17,750 bases of DNA, taken from positions 1 to 17,750 of the forward strand of contig CAKMYR010000014.1 in assembly GCA_929200175.1 (NCBI GenBank), written 5' to 3'. The notes under the pieces were generated by a model. That model had not been told where the DNA came from and did not search any database. It saw only the letters and a list, made by a program, of their open reading frames with translations. The translations under genes and the position numbers were made by a program. Position 1 is the stretch's first letter. Every line of letters begins with the position of its first letter. This DNA is from an uncultured Gammaproteobacteria bacterium. Lineage in GTDB: Bacteria; Pseudomonadota; Gammaproteobacteria; PS1; Pseudothioglobaceae. Of the stretch, positions 1-6,529 are shown piece by piece.

Positions 1-28
1 AGTAAGTCATAATATTTGGCGTATTCAT
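1..28 (-). CDS. Possible 5' end of a further gene downstream of cysS, cut by the window edge
   Basis: On the minus strand an ATG at 28-26 opens a frame that stays open to the edge (M-N-T-P-N-I-M-T-Y), with a second in-frame ATG at 10-8. It lies 9 bases after the cysS stop in the same direction, a spacing typical of this compact genome. I see no clear Shine-Dalgarno sequence. Nine residues are too few to assign a family, and a chance open stretch is possible. Confidence 0.3.
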
Positions 29-37
29 TAAAAACAG

Positions 38-1429
38 TCATTTGATACGCCAACTTGTTGTGCCATCACTTTTATCTTCTAAAATTATTTTAAATTGTAA
101 TAATTCATCTCTTATTTTGTCGCTTAAAGAAAAATCATTTTTAGCTTTTGCAGCATTTCTTAGTTTAATTTTTTTGTCAATTTCTTGAGCGGAAATATCA
201 CAACCTTGTTTTAAAAATACATCTGCATCTGTTGTTAATATTCCTAAATAAGATCCTAGTTTTTTCATTAATTTAGATAAAGCTTGTGCTTGTTGTATAT
301 CTTTTTCGCGTTGTGAGTTAATTTTTTTAGCTATGTCAAATAAAATACTAAGCGCTATTGGGGTATTAAAATCATCATTAAGGGCTTTATTGAAATTTGT
401 TGCATAATCAAAACGCATTGATATTTCATTCATTGAAGATTCTGATGCATCTAATCCCCGAATGGCAGTATAAAGACGCCTAAGAGATGATTTTGCCTTG
501 TCAAGATTATCATAACTAAAGTTAAGGGGGCTACGATAATGGCTGCTTATAATAAAATAACGAATAGTTTGTCCGTCATATTTTTTCAATACATCGCGTA
601 TAGTATGGAAATTATTTAAAGATTTACTCATCTTTTCATCATTAATATTAACAAAACCAACATGGATCCAGTTATTAGCAAAAGAGCAACTATTTGCTCC
701 TTCTGATTGGGCTATTTCATTTTCATTATGAGGAAATACTAAGTCAATTCCTCCGCCATGAATATCAAAATTATTGCCTAAATGATATGTTGACATAGCA
801 GAACATTCTATATGCCAACCGGGTCTGCCAGCACCCCAAGGAGACTCCCAGCTCGGCTCATTAGGTTTTGCTATTTTCCATAATGTAAAATCCAGTGGGT
901 CTTTTTTATTTGTGTCTATATTAACCCTATTGCCAGCTTTTAGCTCATCTAGTTTTTTTTTACTAAGCTTGCCATAATTTTCAAAGTTACGCACAGAATA
1001 ATATATATCACCATTATTTCCTTGATATGCAATATTTTTTTTCATTAATGATTCAATTATATAAAGAATTTGATCTATTGAATCAGTTGCACGCGGCTCA
1101 ACATCTGGAGCTAATACATAAAGAGATTTTTCATCTTCGTGCATAGCTTTTATAAAGCGCTCGGTTATTGTTTGGATAGGTTCTTTATTTTCTATAGAGC
1201 GGTTAATAATTTTATCGTCAATATCTGTAATATTGCGTACATATTTAACACTAGGAAAGTTTCTTCTTAAATGCCTTACAATAACATCAAACATTACCAG
1301 TATACGGGCATGTCCTATATGACAATAATCATAAACTGTCATTCCGCAGACATATATTCCAATTTGTTTTTGATTAATAGGGTAAAAAGTTTCTTTCTTA
1401 GCGCTTAAAGTATTATAAATTTTTAACAT
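38..1429 (-). CDS. cysS: Cysteinyl-tRNA synthetase
   Basis: Class I aminoacyl-tRNA synthetase that charges tRNA-Cys with cysteine in the cytoplasm. The 463 residues match the family's usual length. The Rossmann catalytic domain carries the HIGH signature at 37-40 and the KMSKS loop at 266-270. The four expected zinc ligands that discriminate cysteine are visible: C28 (in CGMTVYD), C209 (GWHIEC), H234 and E238 (FPHNENE). A helical C-terminal tRNA-binding part follows. The ATG start at 1429 sits just before the first beta strand, as in other bacterial CysS. The gene is divergent from the peroxiredoxin gene, with 87 bases between the two starts. A TTTACA / TATTAT pair on the minus strand of that gap, spaced 19 bases, is a possible but weak promoter. 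Nothing in the protein looks abnormal. Confidence 0.97.
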   Translation of the reverse strand: MLKIYNTLSAKKETFYPINQKQIGIYVCGMTVYDYCHIGHARILVMFDVIVRHLRRNFPSVKYVRNITDIDDKIINRSIENKEPIQTITERFIKAMHEDEKSLYVLAPDVEPRATDSIDQILYIIESLMKKNIAYQGNNGDIYYSVRNFENYGKLSKKKLDELKAGNRVNIDTNKKDPLDFTLWKIAKPNEPSWESPWGAGRPGWHIECSAMSTYHLGNNFDIHGGGIDLVFPHNENEIAQSEGANSCSFANNWIHVGFVNINDEKMSKSLNNFHTIRDVLKKYDGQTIRYFIISSHYRSPLNFSYDNLDKAKSSLRRLYTAIRGLDASESSMNEISMRFDYATNFNKALNDDFNTPIALSILFDIAKKINSQREKDIQQAQALSKLMKKLGSYLGILTTDADVFLKQGCDISAQEIDKKIKLRNAAKAKNDFSLSDKIRDELLQFKIILEDKSDGTTSWRIK

Positions 1430-1516
1430 AACATTTAATATTTTAATCGCTTATTTTTTAAATAATAAACATTCATAAATGTATAATGTAAATTTTTATA
1501 TTTATGGAGAATAAAA
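1430..1516. promoter_or_regulatory. Divergent promoter region between cysS and the peroxiredoxin gene
   Basis: This 87-base AT-rich gap must hold promoters for both directions. For the plus strand, a perfect TATAAT lies at 1482-1487, preceded directly by TG; no good -35 box is visible. A small palindrome, ACATT-CATA-AATGT (1469-1482), overlaps the left edge of the -10 box and could be an operator or chance. On the minus strand, TTTACA (1492 to 1487) could serve cysS. Assignment is by eye only. Confidence 0.45.
1506..1510 (+). promoter_or_regulatory. Shine-Dalgarno sequence of the peroxiredoxin gene
   Basis: GGAGA ends 6 bases before the ATG at 1517. It is one of the few strong ribosome-binding sites in the window, where most starts have weak or no visible Shine-Dalgarno sequence. 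This suggests the peroxiredoxin is highly translated. Confidence 0.7.
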
Positions 1517-2116
1517 ATGAGTGTTTTAGTAACGAAACAGGCTCCTGATTTTACAGCAGCAGCAGTTTTAGCAGATGGAACTATAGTTGAAGATTTTAAA
1601 TTATCTAATCTTAAAGGTAGCAAAATAGTATTGTTTTTTTATCCGTTAGACTTTACTTTTGTTTGTCCTTCAGAAATTTTGGCACATAATAGTAGAGTAG
1701 ACGCATTTGATTCTAAAGGCGTCAAAGTTGTTGGTATTTCAATTGATTCGCAATTTACTCACAATGCTTGGCGTAATACGAATACTAAAGATGGCGGCTT
1801 AGGAAGTATTGATTTTCCTTTAGTAGCTGATACTAATCATTCTATTATGCAATCATATGGAATAGAGCATCCAAATGGCGTTGCCCTTAGAGCTTCATTT
1901 CTTATTGATGAAAATTTCGATGTGCGTCATCAAGTAGTAAATGATTTGCCATTAGGAAGAAATGTTGATGAAATGTTACGCATGGTTGATGCACTAAACT
2001 TTCACAATGAAAACGGCGAAGTATGTCCTGCTGGCTGGAATAAAGGTGATGAAGGTATGAAAGATACTCCAGAAGGAGTGGCAGAATATTTAGCTAATAA
2101 TGCTGACAATCTTTAA
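1517..2116 (+). CDS. ahpC: Typical 2-Cys peroxiredoxin (AhpC/Prx1 family)
   Basis: Thiol peroxidase that reduces hydrogen peroxide, organic hydroperoxides and possibly peroxynitrite in the cytoplasm. The peroxidatic cysteine is C50 in FYPLDFTFVCPSE, and the resolving cysteine is C170 in GEVCPAGW. This is the pattern of obligate dimers that form intersubunit disulfides and assemble into decamers. At 199 residues, with a GGLG motif (in KDGGLGS) and a C-terminal arm ending EYLANN, it belongs to the Prx1-like branch found in many gammaproteobacteria rather than the E. coli AhpC branch. GGLG together with a C-terminal YF is linked to over-oxidation sensitivity; here the second motif reads Y-L. No ahpF is in the window, so the reductant is unknown; thioredoxin is usual. 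A rubredoxin gene follows 21 bases after the stop. The start is fixed by the ribosome-binding site at 1506-1510. Confidence 0.95.
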   Translation: MSVLVTKQAPDFTAAAVLADGTIVEDFKLSNLKGSKIVLFFYPLDFTFVCPSEILAHNSRVDAFDSKGVKVVGISIDSQFTHNAWRNTNTKDGGLGSIDFPLVADTNHSIMQSYGIEHPNGVALRASFLIDENFDVRHQVVNDLPLGRNVDEMLRMVDALNFHNENGEVCPAGWNKGDEGMKDTPEGVAEYLANNADNL

Positions 2117-2137
2117 TTAAATAACTATATTGATAAA

Positions 2138-2311
2138 ATGACAGAATTTGTAAAGTATAAATGTAGAATTTGTGGCTGGATATATGATGAAAATTTAGGT
2201 ATTCCAGAAGAAGGAATTAATCCTAAAACAAAATGGGAAGATGTTCCAGAAGATTGGGTTTGTCCAGATTGCGGTGCTAATAAATCTGATTTTGATATGG
2301 TTGAAATTTAA
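2138..2311 (+). CDS. rubA: Rubredoxin
   Basis: Small one-iron electron carrier of 57 residues. Both iron-binding knuckles are present: C9-x2-C12-G near the N-terminus and C42-P-x-C45-G near the C-terminus. Between them lie the family's aromatic core residues (W14, Y16, W33, W40) and the P-E-x-G-I stretch. Length and cysteine spacing are standard, so the fold assignment is very secure. The redox partner cannot be read from the sequence. The gene sits between the peroxiredoxin (21-base gap) and leuB, whose ATG follows the rubredoxin TAA with no gap, so it is almost certainly cotranscribed. No Shine-Dalgarno sequence is visible. Family partners elsewhere include rubrerythrin, superoxide reductase, rubredoxin:oxygen oxidoreductase and alkane hydroxylase. 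The neighbourhood suggests a role in oxidative stress, as inference only. Confidence 0.95.
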   Translation: MTEFVKYKCRICGWIYDENLGIPEEGINPKTKWEDVPEDWVCPDCGANKSDFDMVEI

Positions 2312-3391
2312 ATGTCAAAAGTACTTATTTTACCCGGCGACGGAATTGGTAAAGAAATTGTAAACCAAGCACTTAAAGTTATAAATTATCTTAATCAATA
2401 TCAAGCGCTGGAAATGGAATTAGTTCATGGATTGATAGGTGGTAGTGCTTATGACAAAACAGGCAATCCTCTTCCTGATAAAACCATAGATGATGCTAAA
2501 CAATGTGATTCAATATTGTTAGGTGCTGTAGGTGGTTATAAATGGGAGAGCTTAGCTAGAGAATTACGCCCAGAAAAAGGTTTACTTGGAATACGTTCGC
2601 AAATGGATTTATTTGCAAATATTCGTCCTGCTATTTTATATTCAACGCTTGCAGATAGCTCAACTTTAAAAAAAGAAATTGTAGCTGGATTAGATATAAT
2701 AATTGTAAGAGAATTAGTTGCAGGAATTTATTTCGGTAAGCCTCGCGGTATTAAACAAGATAATAATCAAAGATATGGCTTTAATACCGCTACTTATTCT
2801 GAGTCAGAAATTAGAAGAATTGGCCATTCTGCATTTAAAATTGCCAGGCTTCGTAATAAAAATGTTTGTTCGGTTGATAAAGCTAATGTTTTAGAAGTTT
2901 GTGAATTATGGCGTGAAGTTATGACTGAAGTAGCAAAAGATTATCCAGATGTTAAACTTTCTCATATGTATGTTGATAATGCAGCAATGCAGTTAGTAAG
3001 ACAGCCTAAACAATTTGATGTTATTGTTACTTCAAATTTATTTGGTGATATATTGTCAGACTGTGCTGCTATGCTAACTGGTTCAATTGGTATGTTGCCA
3101 TCAGCATCAATTAATGAAGATGGTTTTGGTATGTACGAGCCTATTCACGGCGCAGCTCCAGATATAGCAGGTAAAGATATTGCTAACCCTTTAGCTACAA
3201 TTTTATCAGTAGCTATGATGTTGCGTTATTCACTAAATAATTCATTACTAGCTGATAAAATCGAAAAAGCAGTAGAAGATGTATTAGAGCAAGGTTATCG
3301 TACAAAAGATATAGCTACTTCTAAAGATAAAATAATAGGTACTAACGAAATGGGTGATTTAGTAGTTGAATCTTTAAAATCTAATCAATAA
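2312..3391 (+). CDS. leuB: 3-isopropylmalate dehydrogenase
   Basis: Catalyses the third step of leucine synthesis: NAD-dependent oxidation and decarboxylation of 3-isopropylmalate to 2-oxoisocaproate, in the cytoplasm. The 359 residues are standard length. Substrate-binding arginines are seen at R95 (GIRS), R105 (NIRP) and R133 (VREL), with Y140, K190 and D222 as catalytic residues, and D246 and D250 in NLFGDILSD as metal ligands. The NAD-binding segment E-P-I-H-G-x-A-P-D-I-A-G is intact. The LLGAVGG and RPEKGLLGIR motifs separate it from isocitrate dehydrogenase. The ATG abuts the rubredoxin stop, suggesting translational coupling. Unlike the common leuCDB arrangement, leuC and leuD are not adjacent, so the pathway is split across the genome. 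Confidence 0.97.
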   Translation: MSKVLILPGDGIGKEIVNQALKVINYLNQYQALEMELVHGLIGGSAYDKTGNPLPDKTIDDAKQCDSILLGAVGGYKWESLARELRPEKGLLGIRSQMDLFANIRPAILYSTLADSSTLKKEIVAGLDIIIVRELVAGIYFGKPRGIKQDNNQRYGFNTATYSESEIRRIGHSAFKIARLRNKNVCSVDKANVLEVCELWREVMTEVAKDYPDVKLSHMYVDNAAMQLVRQPKQFDVIVTSNLFGDILSDCAAMLTGSIGMLPSASINEDGFGMYEPIHGAAPDIAGKDIANPLATILSVAMMLRYSLNNSLLADKIEKAVEDVLEQGYRTKDIATSKDKIIGTNEMGDLVVESLKSNQ

Positions 3392-3426
3392 TTAAGTGCT
3401 ATTTATAAAAAACTTTATAGTTAATT

Positions 3427-3978
3427 ATGTTTAAAAAGCCTAAAATTTTAGATGTTCAAACCGCTGCTAAAACTAAAATTTTTAATATTGAAACCGTAGA
3501 TCTTGAATTTTCTAATAAACAAAAAAGAAAATACGAAAGATTAAATTCATCAAGTAACGGCGCAGTACTTATCGTGCCTATGCTTGATGATGATACTGTG
3601 ATTATGGTTTACGAGTATGCTGTTGGTACCGAGCGTTATGAATTAGCATTAGCCAAAGGTAAAATTGACGATAATGAAAAACCAATTGAGGCCGCCAATA
3701 GAGAATTAATGGAAGAAGTAGGTTATGCAGCAAAAGATTTAAAGTTTATTAAAACTATGACATTAGCTCCTAATTATCAATCAAGCGCCACTCATATAAT
3801 CCTTGCTAGAGATTTATATAAAGCTAAATCTTTTGATGGCGATGAGCCTGAGCCACTAGAAGTAGTTAAACATAAATTATCAGAATTAGATTCTTTGGTT
3901 TATAGGCAAGACATAACCGAAGCTAGAAGTATAGCTGCTTTATACATGGTAAAAGCAATTATAAAAAATGGAGATTAA
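3427..3978 (+). CDS. nudE: ADP-compounds Nudix hydrolase NudE
   Basis: Nudix hydrolase of 183 residues, close to E. coli NudE (186). The Nudix box is complete and correctly spaced from G78 to Y100: G-x5-E84-x7-R92-E93-x2-E96-E97-x-G99. The magnesium-binding glutamates are therefore present. Upstream, the segment EYAVGTERYELALAKG resembles the NudE family, and the C-terminal part keeps GDEPEPL and EARS as in E. coli. E. coli NudE hydrolyses ADP-ribose, NADH and diadenosine polyphosphates to AMP-containing products, so a role in clearing nucleotide metabolites is likely. Its last 11 bases overlap the start of aat, implying translational coupling. The 35-base gap after leuB contains only a weak AT hairpin (TATAAA-AAAC-TTTATA, 3404-3419). 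Confidence 0.92.
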   Translation: MFKKPKILDVQTAAKTKIFNIETVDLEFSNKQKRKYERLNSSSNGAVLIVPMLDDDTVIMVYEYAVGTERYELALAKGKIDDNEKPIEAANRELMEEVGYAAKDLKFIKTMTLAPNYQSSATHIILARDLYKAKSFDGDEPEPLEVVKHKLSELDSLVYRQDITEARSIAALYMVKAIIKNGD

Positions 3979-4636
3979 AATACCAGAATACTTTTTAATC
4001 TCTACAAAAAATACACCTTTTCCAGATGTTGAATTAGCCTTAAAAGAACCAAATGGTTTAGTAGCAGTAGGGGGAGAATTATCAACTAATAGATTATTAA
4101 ATGCCTATTCTAATGGAATATTTCCTTGGTATACAGAAGGCGAGCCTATACTATGGTACAGTCCTAATCCTAGAATGATAGCAACTAAAGATAGCTTACA
4201 TATTTCCAAAAGTTTAAAAAAAATTATAAAAAGCAATATATTTGAGATTAGAATTAATACTAATTTTTCTAAAGTTATAAATAGTTGTAAATATATTAAA
4301 CGCAAAAATCAAACTAATACTTGGATTAATAAAGATATTGTAATTGCTTATAATAGGCTCAATAAAGAAGGTTATGCAAAATCTATTGAGGTTTATCAAG
4401 ATAATGATTTAGTAGGAGGATTATATGGCATCGCTATCAATAAGGTATTTTTTGGAGAATCAATGTTTTCTTATGTAAGTAATGCTTCAAAAATTGCATT
4501 TGTTTATTTATTGAAAAATACTAATTATTTATTAGTTGACTGTCAGGTAGAAAATCCTTACTTGAAAAGTTTAGGAGCATTTAATATTGAAAGAAAATCA
4601 TTTATTAAATTATTAAAAAAATTAATAAATGACTAA
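3968..4636 (+). CDS. aat: Leucyl/phenylalanyl-tRNA–protein transferase
   Basis: N-end rule enzyme that moves leucine or phenylalanine from aminoacyl-tRNA to proteins with N-terminal arginine or lysine, marking them for ClpS/ClpAP degradation. Family landmarks are in order: EPNGLVAVGGELS (27-39), GIFPW (50-54), ILWYSPNPR (61-69), FGESMFS (162-168) and LVDCQ (189-193). These form the GNAT-like catalytic core and the hydrophobic pocket for the aminoacyl ester. At 222 residues it lacks the last dozen or so residues of E. coli Aat (234), a variable tail. The ATG lies inside the end of nudE, so translation is probably coupled. Base composition matches the neighbours. No clpS or clpA gene is in the window. 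Confidence 0.95.
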   Translation: MEIKIPEYFLISTKNTPFPDVELALKEPNGLVAVGGELSTNRLLNAYSNGIFPWYTEGEPILWYSPNPRMIATKDSLHISKSLKKIIKSNIFEIRINTNFSKVINSCKYIKRKNQTNTWINKDIVIAYNRLNKEGYAKSIEVYQDNDLVGGLYGIAINKVFFGESMFSYVSNASKIAFVYLLKNTNYLLVDCQVENPYLKSLGAFNIERKSFIKLLKKLIND

Positions 4637-4656
4637 CAATTTATAATTAATCAAAA

Positions 4657-4785
4657 ATGTATAAATTAATGATACTTATATTGTTTTTAATTCATATTTC
4701 TGGCTGCGGCAGAACAGGAGATTTAGAGCCAATAAAAGAGAAAAGTGAATTATCAGCAACTATTATAGAAATATTATCAAAGTAA
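4657..4785 (+). CDS. lptM: Small lipoprotein, LptM/LppL-like
   Basis: An open frame of only 42 residues. It starts with a hydrophobic signal segment (about 4-15) and a lipobox ending I-S-G-C17, so a mature lipoprotein of 26 residues is predicted. After the acylated cysteine comes C-G-R-T-G-D-L-E-P, resembling the C-G-x-x-G-P-L opening of LptM (formerly YifL) and Pseudomonas LppL. Position supports this: in pseudomonads lppL lies directly before lysA and dapF, and in E. coli yifL lies before dapF; here lysA is the next gene. LptM in E. coli assists maturation of the LPS translocon LptD/LptE in the outer membrane. The proline after G is replaced by aspartate, and the tail is shorter than in E. 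coli. The gene was found by reading the gap between aat and lysA; the family call is moderate, the lipoprotein call strong. Confidence 0.75.
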   Translation: MYKLMILILFLIHISGCGRTGDLEPIKEKSELSATIIEILSK

Positions 4786-4804
4786 AATAGTAAATCTAAA
4801 ACTG

Positions 4805-4810
4805 TATAAT
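4805..4810 (+). promoter_or_regulatory. Candidate -10 box upstream of lysA
   Basis: A perfect TATAAT preceded directly by TG lies 25 bases before the upstream ATG at 4835 and 35 bases before the TTG start of lysA. No convincing -35 hexamer is visible at 16-18 bases. In such AT-rich DNA this may be chance, but the same eight bases (TGTATAAT) occur before the peroxiredoxin gene and, on the minus strand, before rpoD. Confidence 0.4.
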
Positions 4811-4844
4811 CTTAGGTTATATTTAATTATAACTATGATACATT

Positions 4845-6086
4845 TTGAGTTTTTCTTATAAAAATCAAATATTAAATTGTGAATCTGTTGCTATAACTGA
4901 TTTAGTGGAGCTTTATGGCTCGCCTCTTTATGTTTATTCGCAAACTAAAATTTTAGAAAACTATAATAGTTTTGATAGTTCATTTGATAATTATCCGCAT
5001 TTAATCTGTTATTCTGTCAAAGCAAATTCTAATCTAGCAGTATTAAATTCTCTAGCAAAATTAAATGCAGGTTTCGATGTGCTTTCTATAGGAGAATTGC
5101 AAAGGGTTATTGTAGCTGGCGGCGATTTAAAAAAAGTAGTGTTTTCAGGAGTAGGCAAAAATTCAATCGAAATAGAAAAAGTACTAAAATTAGGAATAAA
5201 ATGCATAAATATTGAATCCATTGCTGAATTTAACTTAATTACAGAAATAGCAAAAAAATTAAATAAAATCGCCAACATTTCTTTTAGAGTAAATCCAAAT
5301 ATAGATGCTAAAACTCATCCTTATATATCAACTGGATTAAAAGAAAATAAATTTGGTATTGATATTGATGAGGTGTTAAAGGTTTATTTAAAGGCAAAGC
5401 AAAATCCAAATGTTAATATTGTAGGAATTGATTGTCATATAGGCTCACAAATTACAGAATTAGCTCCATTTTTAGATGCTATAGATAAAATTTTAATTTT
5501 AGTTACTAAGCTAAAAAATCATAATATTAATATCAAACATCTAGATTTAGGTGGCGGTGTTGGCGTAAATTATAATAATAATAAAACTATTGATATTAAA
5601 ACATATGTCAAACAAATTTTATTAAAAACTAAACATTTAAATTGCGAAATTATTCTCGAGCCCGGCAGAGCTATAGTAGCAAATGCAGGTATTTTTGTTA
5701 CTAAAGTTGAGTTTTTAAAACAAAATGAAAATAAATCTTTTGCGATTGTTGACGGTGCTATGAATGATTTTTTGCGTACAGCACTATATCAGGCATATCA
5801 TAATATATTGCCAGTGAATAAAAGTAATAACGGCATATTAAAAGACTGGGATATCGTAGGTCCTATTTGTGAAACTGCAGATTATTTTGGTAAAAATAGA
5901 AAAATCCAATTATCACAAGGAGATTATTTAGCTATTACAGATACTGGTGCTTATGGCTTTGTTATGAGCTCTAATTATAATTCGCGCCCTAGAGTAGCAG
6001 AAGTTATGGTATCTGGTAATAAGCATTCTCTAATACGCAAACGAGAAACTATTCAAGATTTATTTGCTAACGAAAATATTTTTTAA
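4845..6086 (+). CDS. lysA: Diaminopimelate decarboxylase
   Basis: PLP enzyme of fold type III that decarboxylates meso-diaminopimelate to lysine, the last step of lysine synthesis. With the TTG start it has 413 residues. The PLP-binding lysine is K59 in YSVKAN. Also present are CHIGSQI (phosphate and substrate region), LDLGGGVG, EPGRAIVANAG and the C-terminal barrel with CETADYF, whose cysteine and glutamate form the active site across the dimer, then GAYGFVMSSNYNSRPR. The start is unusual. The frame opens right after a stop at 4836-4838, and only ATT (4842) or TTG (4845) precede the conserved F-S-Y-K-N N-terminus. An ATG at 4835 is in another frame that ends at 4861. The small lipoprotein gene precedes it, but dapF does not follow, unlike in pseudomonads. 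Confidence 0.95.
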   Translation: MSFSYKNQILNCESVAITDLVELYGSPLYVYSQTKILENYNSFDSSFDNYPHLICYSVKANSNLAVLNSLAKLNAGFDVLSIGELQRVIVAGGDLKKVVFSGVGKNSIEIEKVLKLGIKCINIESIAEFNLITEIAKKLNKIANISFRVNPNIDAKTHPYISTGLKENKFGIDIDEVLKVYLKAKQNPNVNIVGIDCHIGSQITELAPFLDAIDKILILVTKLKNHNINIKHLDLGGGVGVNYNNNKTIDIKTYVKQILLKTKHLNCEIILEPGRAIVANAGIFVTKVEFLKQNENKSFAIVDGAMNDFLRTALYQAYHNILPVNKSNNGILKDWDIVGPICETADYFGKNRKIQLSQGDYLAITDTGAYGFVMSSNYNSRPRVAEVMVSGNKHSLIRKRETIQDLFANENIF

Positions 6087-6098
6087 TTTTAAAATATT
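6075..6098. repeat. AT-only inverted repeat at the end of lysA
   Basis: AATATTTT (6075-6082) and AAAATATT (6091-6098) are perfect complements around an 8-base loop that contains the lysA stop codon. With no G or C it would form a weak hairpin, so it is at best a poor transcription terminator. It could equally be chance in DNA of this composition. Confidence 0.3.
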
Positions 6099-6218
6099 AT
6101 GAAAAAATATTGAAAATATAATTTAAATAACCATACAGCACAAGAGCTATAAAGTGGATAATAATCGTTTTAATAAAACTAATAGCACTATTTGGTATTT
6201 ACACATTTTAATAAAGAC
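6099..6218. other. Longest gap of the plus-strand run, no gene seen
   Basis: About 130 bases separate lysA from yhbY, the largest intergenic space on the plus strand between 1517 and 10472. dapF, often found after lysA, is absent. I see no tRNA, strong hairpin or conserved leader. The gap may hold the promoter for yhbY and the lipid A genes, but no -35/-10 pair is convincing. Confidence 0.4.
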
Positions 6219-6515
6219 ATGAAACTTACTAACAAACAAAGGAATTTTTTACGAAATTTAGCTAATAATATTAAACCAGTAGTTACTATTGGGCAAAATG
6301 GATTAAGTGATGAGGTATTAAAAGAACTTGATAGCACAAAAAAAGCACATGAGCTTTTAAAGATAAAAATCAGAGCAAGTAAAGAGCAAAGAAATGTTTT
6401 TATTGATAAAATAATTAATCATTCCAATGCACAATTAGTACAAGTAATTGGTAATATAATAGTTATTTATCATGCTTTTGAAGATAATCCTAAAATTTTA
6501 CTACCATTAGATTAA
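6219..6515 (+). CDS. yhbY: Ribosome assembly RNA-binding protein YhbY
   Basis: Single CRM-domain protein of 98 residues, the standard length. YhbY binds pre-50S particles and helps large-subunit assembly. The CRM signature is clear: N-terminal LTNKQRNFLRNLA, then KPVVTIGQNGL (19-29) with the GxxG loop of the IF3-C-like fold, and HELLKIKI. The frame is open to a TTG at 6192, but family members start two to four residues before T-x-K-Q-x-x-x-L, so the ATG at 6219 is the right start. It precedes the gnnA-gnnB-lpxB-nadC run with 14 bases to gnnA. There is no functional link to the lipid A genes that I know of; shared transcription is simply what the spacing suggests. Confidence 0.94.
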   Translation: MKLTNKQRNFLRNLANNIKPVVTIGQNGLSDEVLKELDSTKKAHELLKIKIRASKEQRNVFIDKIINHSNAQLVQVIGNIIVIYHAFEDNPKILLPLD

Positions 6516-6529
6516 AAAGAAATAATAAT

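Noticed and set aside
3404..3419. TATAAA-AAAC-TTTATA hairpin between leuB and nudE as a terminator
   Set aside because: It has only A-T pairs and no following T run, so it would be unstable, and such repeats are expected by chance at this composition.
4642..4647. TATAAT directly before the small lipoprotein gene as its promoter
   Set aside because: It would place the transcription start only a few bases from the ATG, and no -35 match is present; readthrough from aat is simpler.
6192..6218. An extended YhbY N-terminus from TTG 6192
   Set aside because: Family members start just before the T-x-K-Q helix, and an ATG stands there at 6219.
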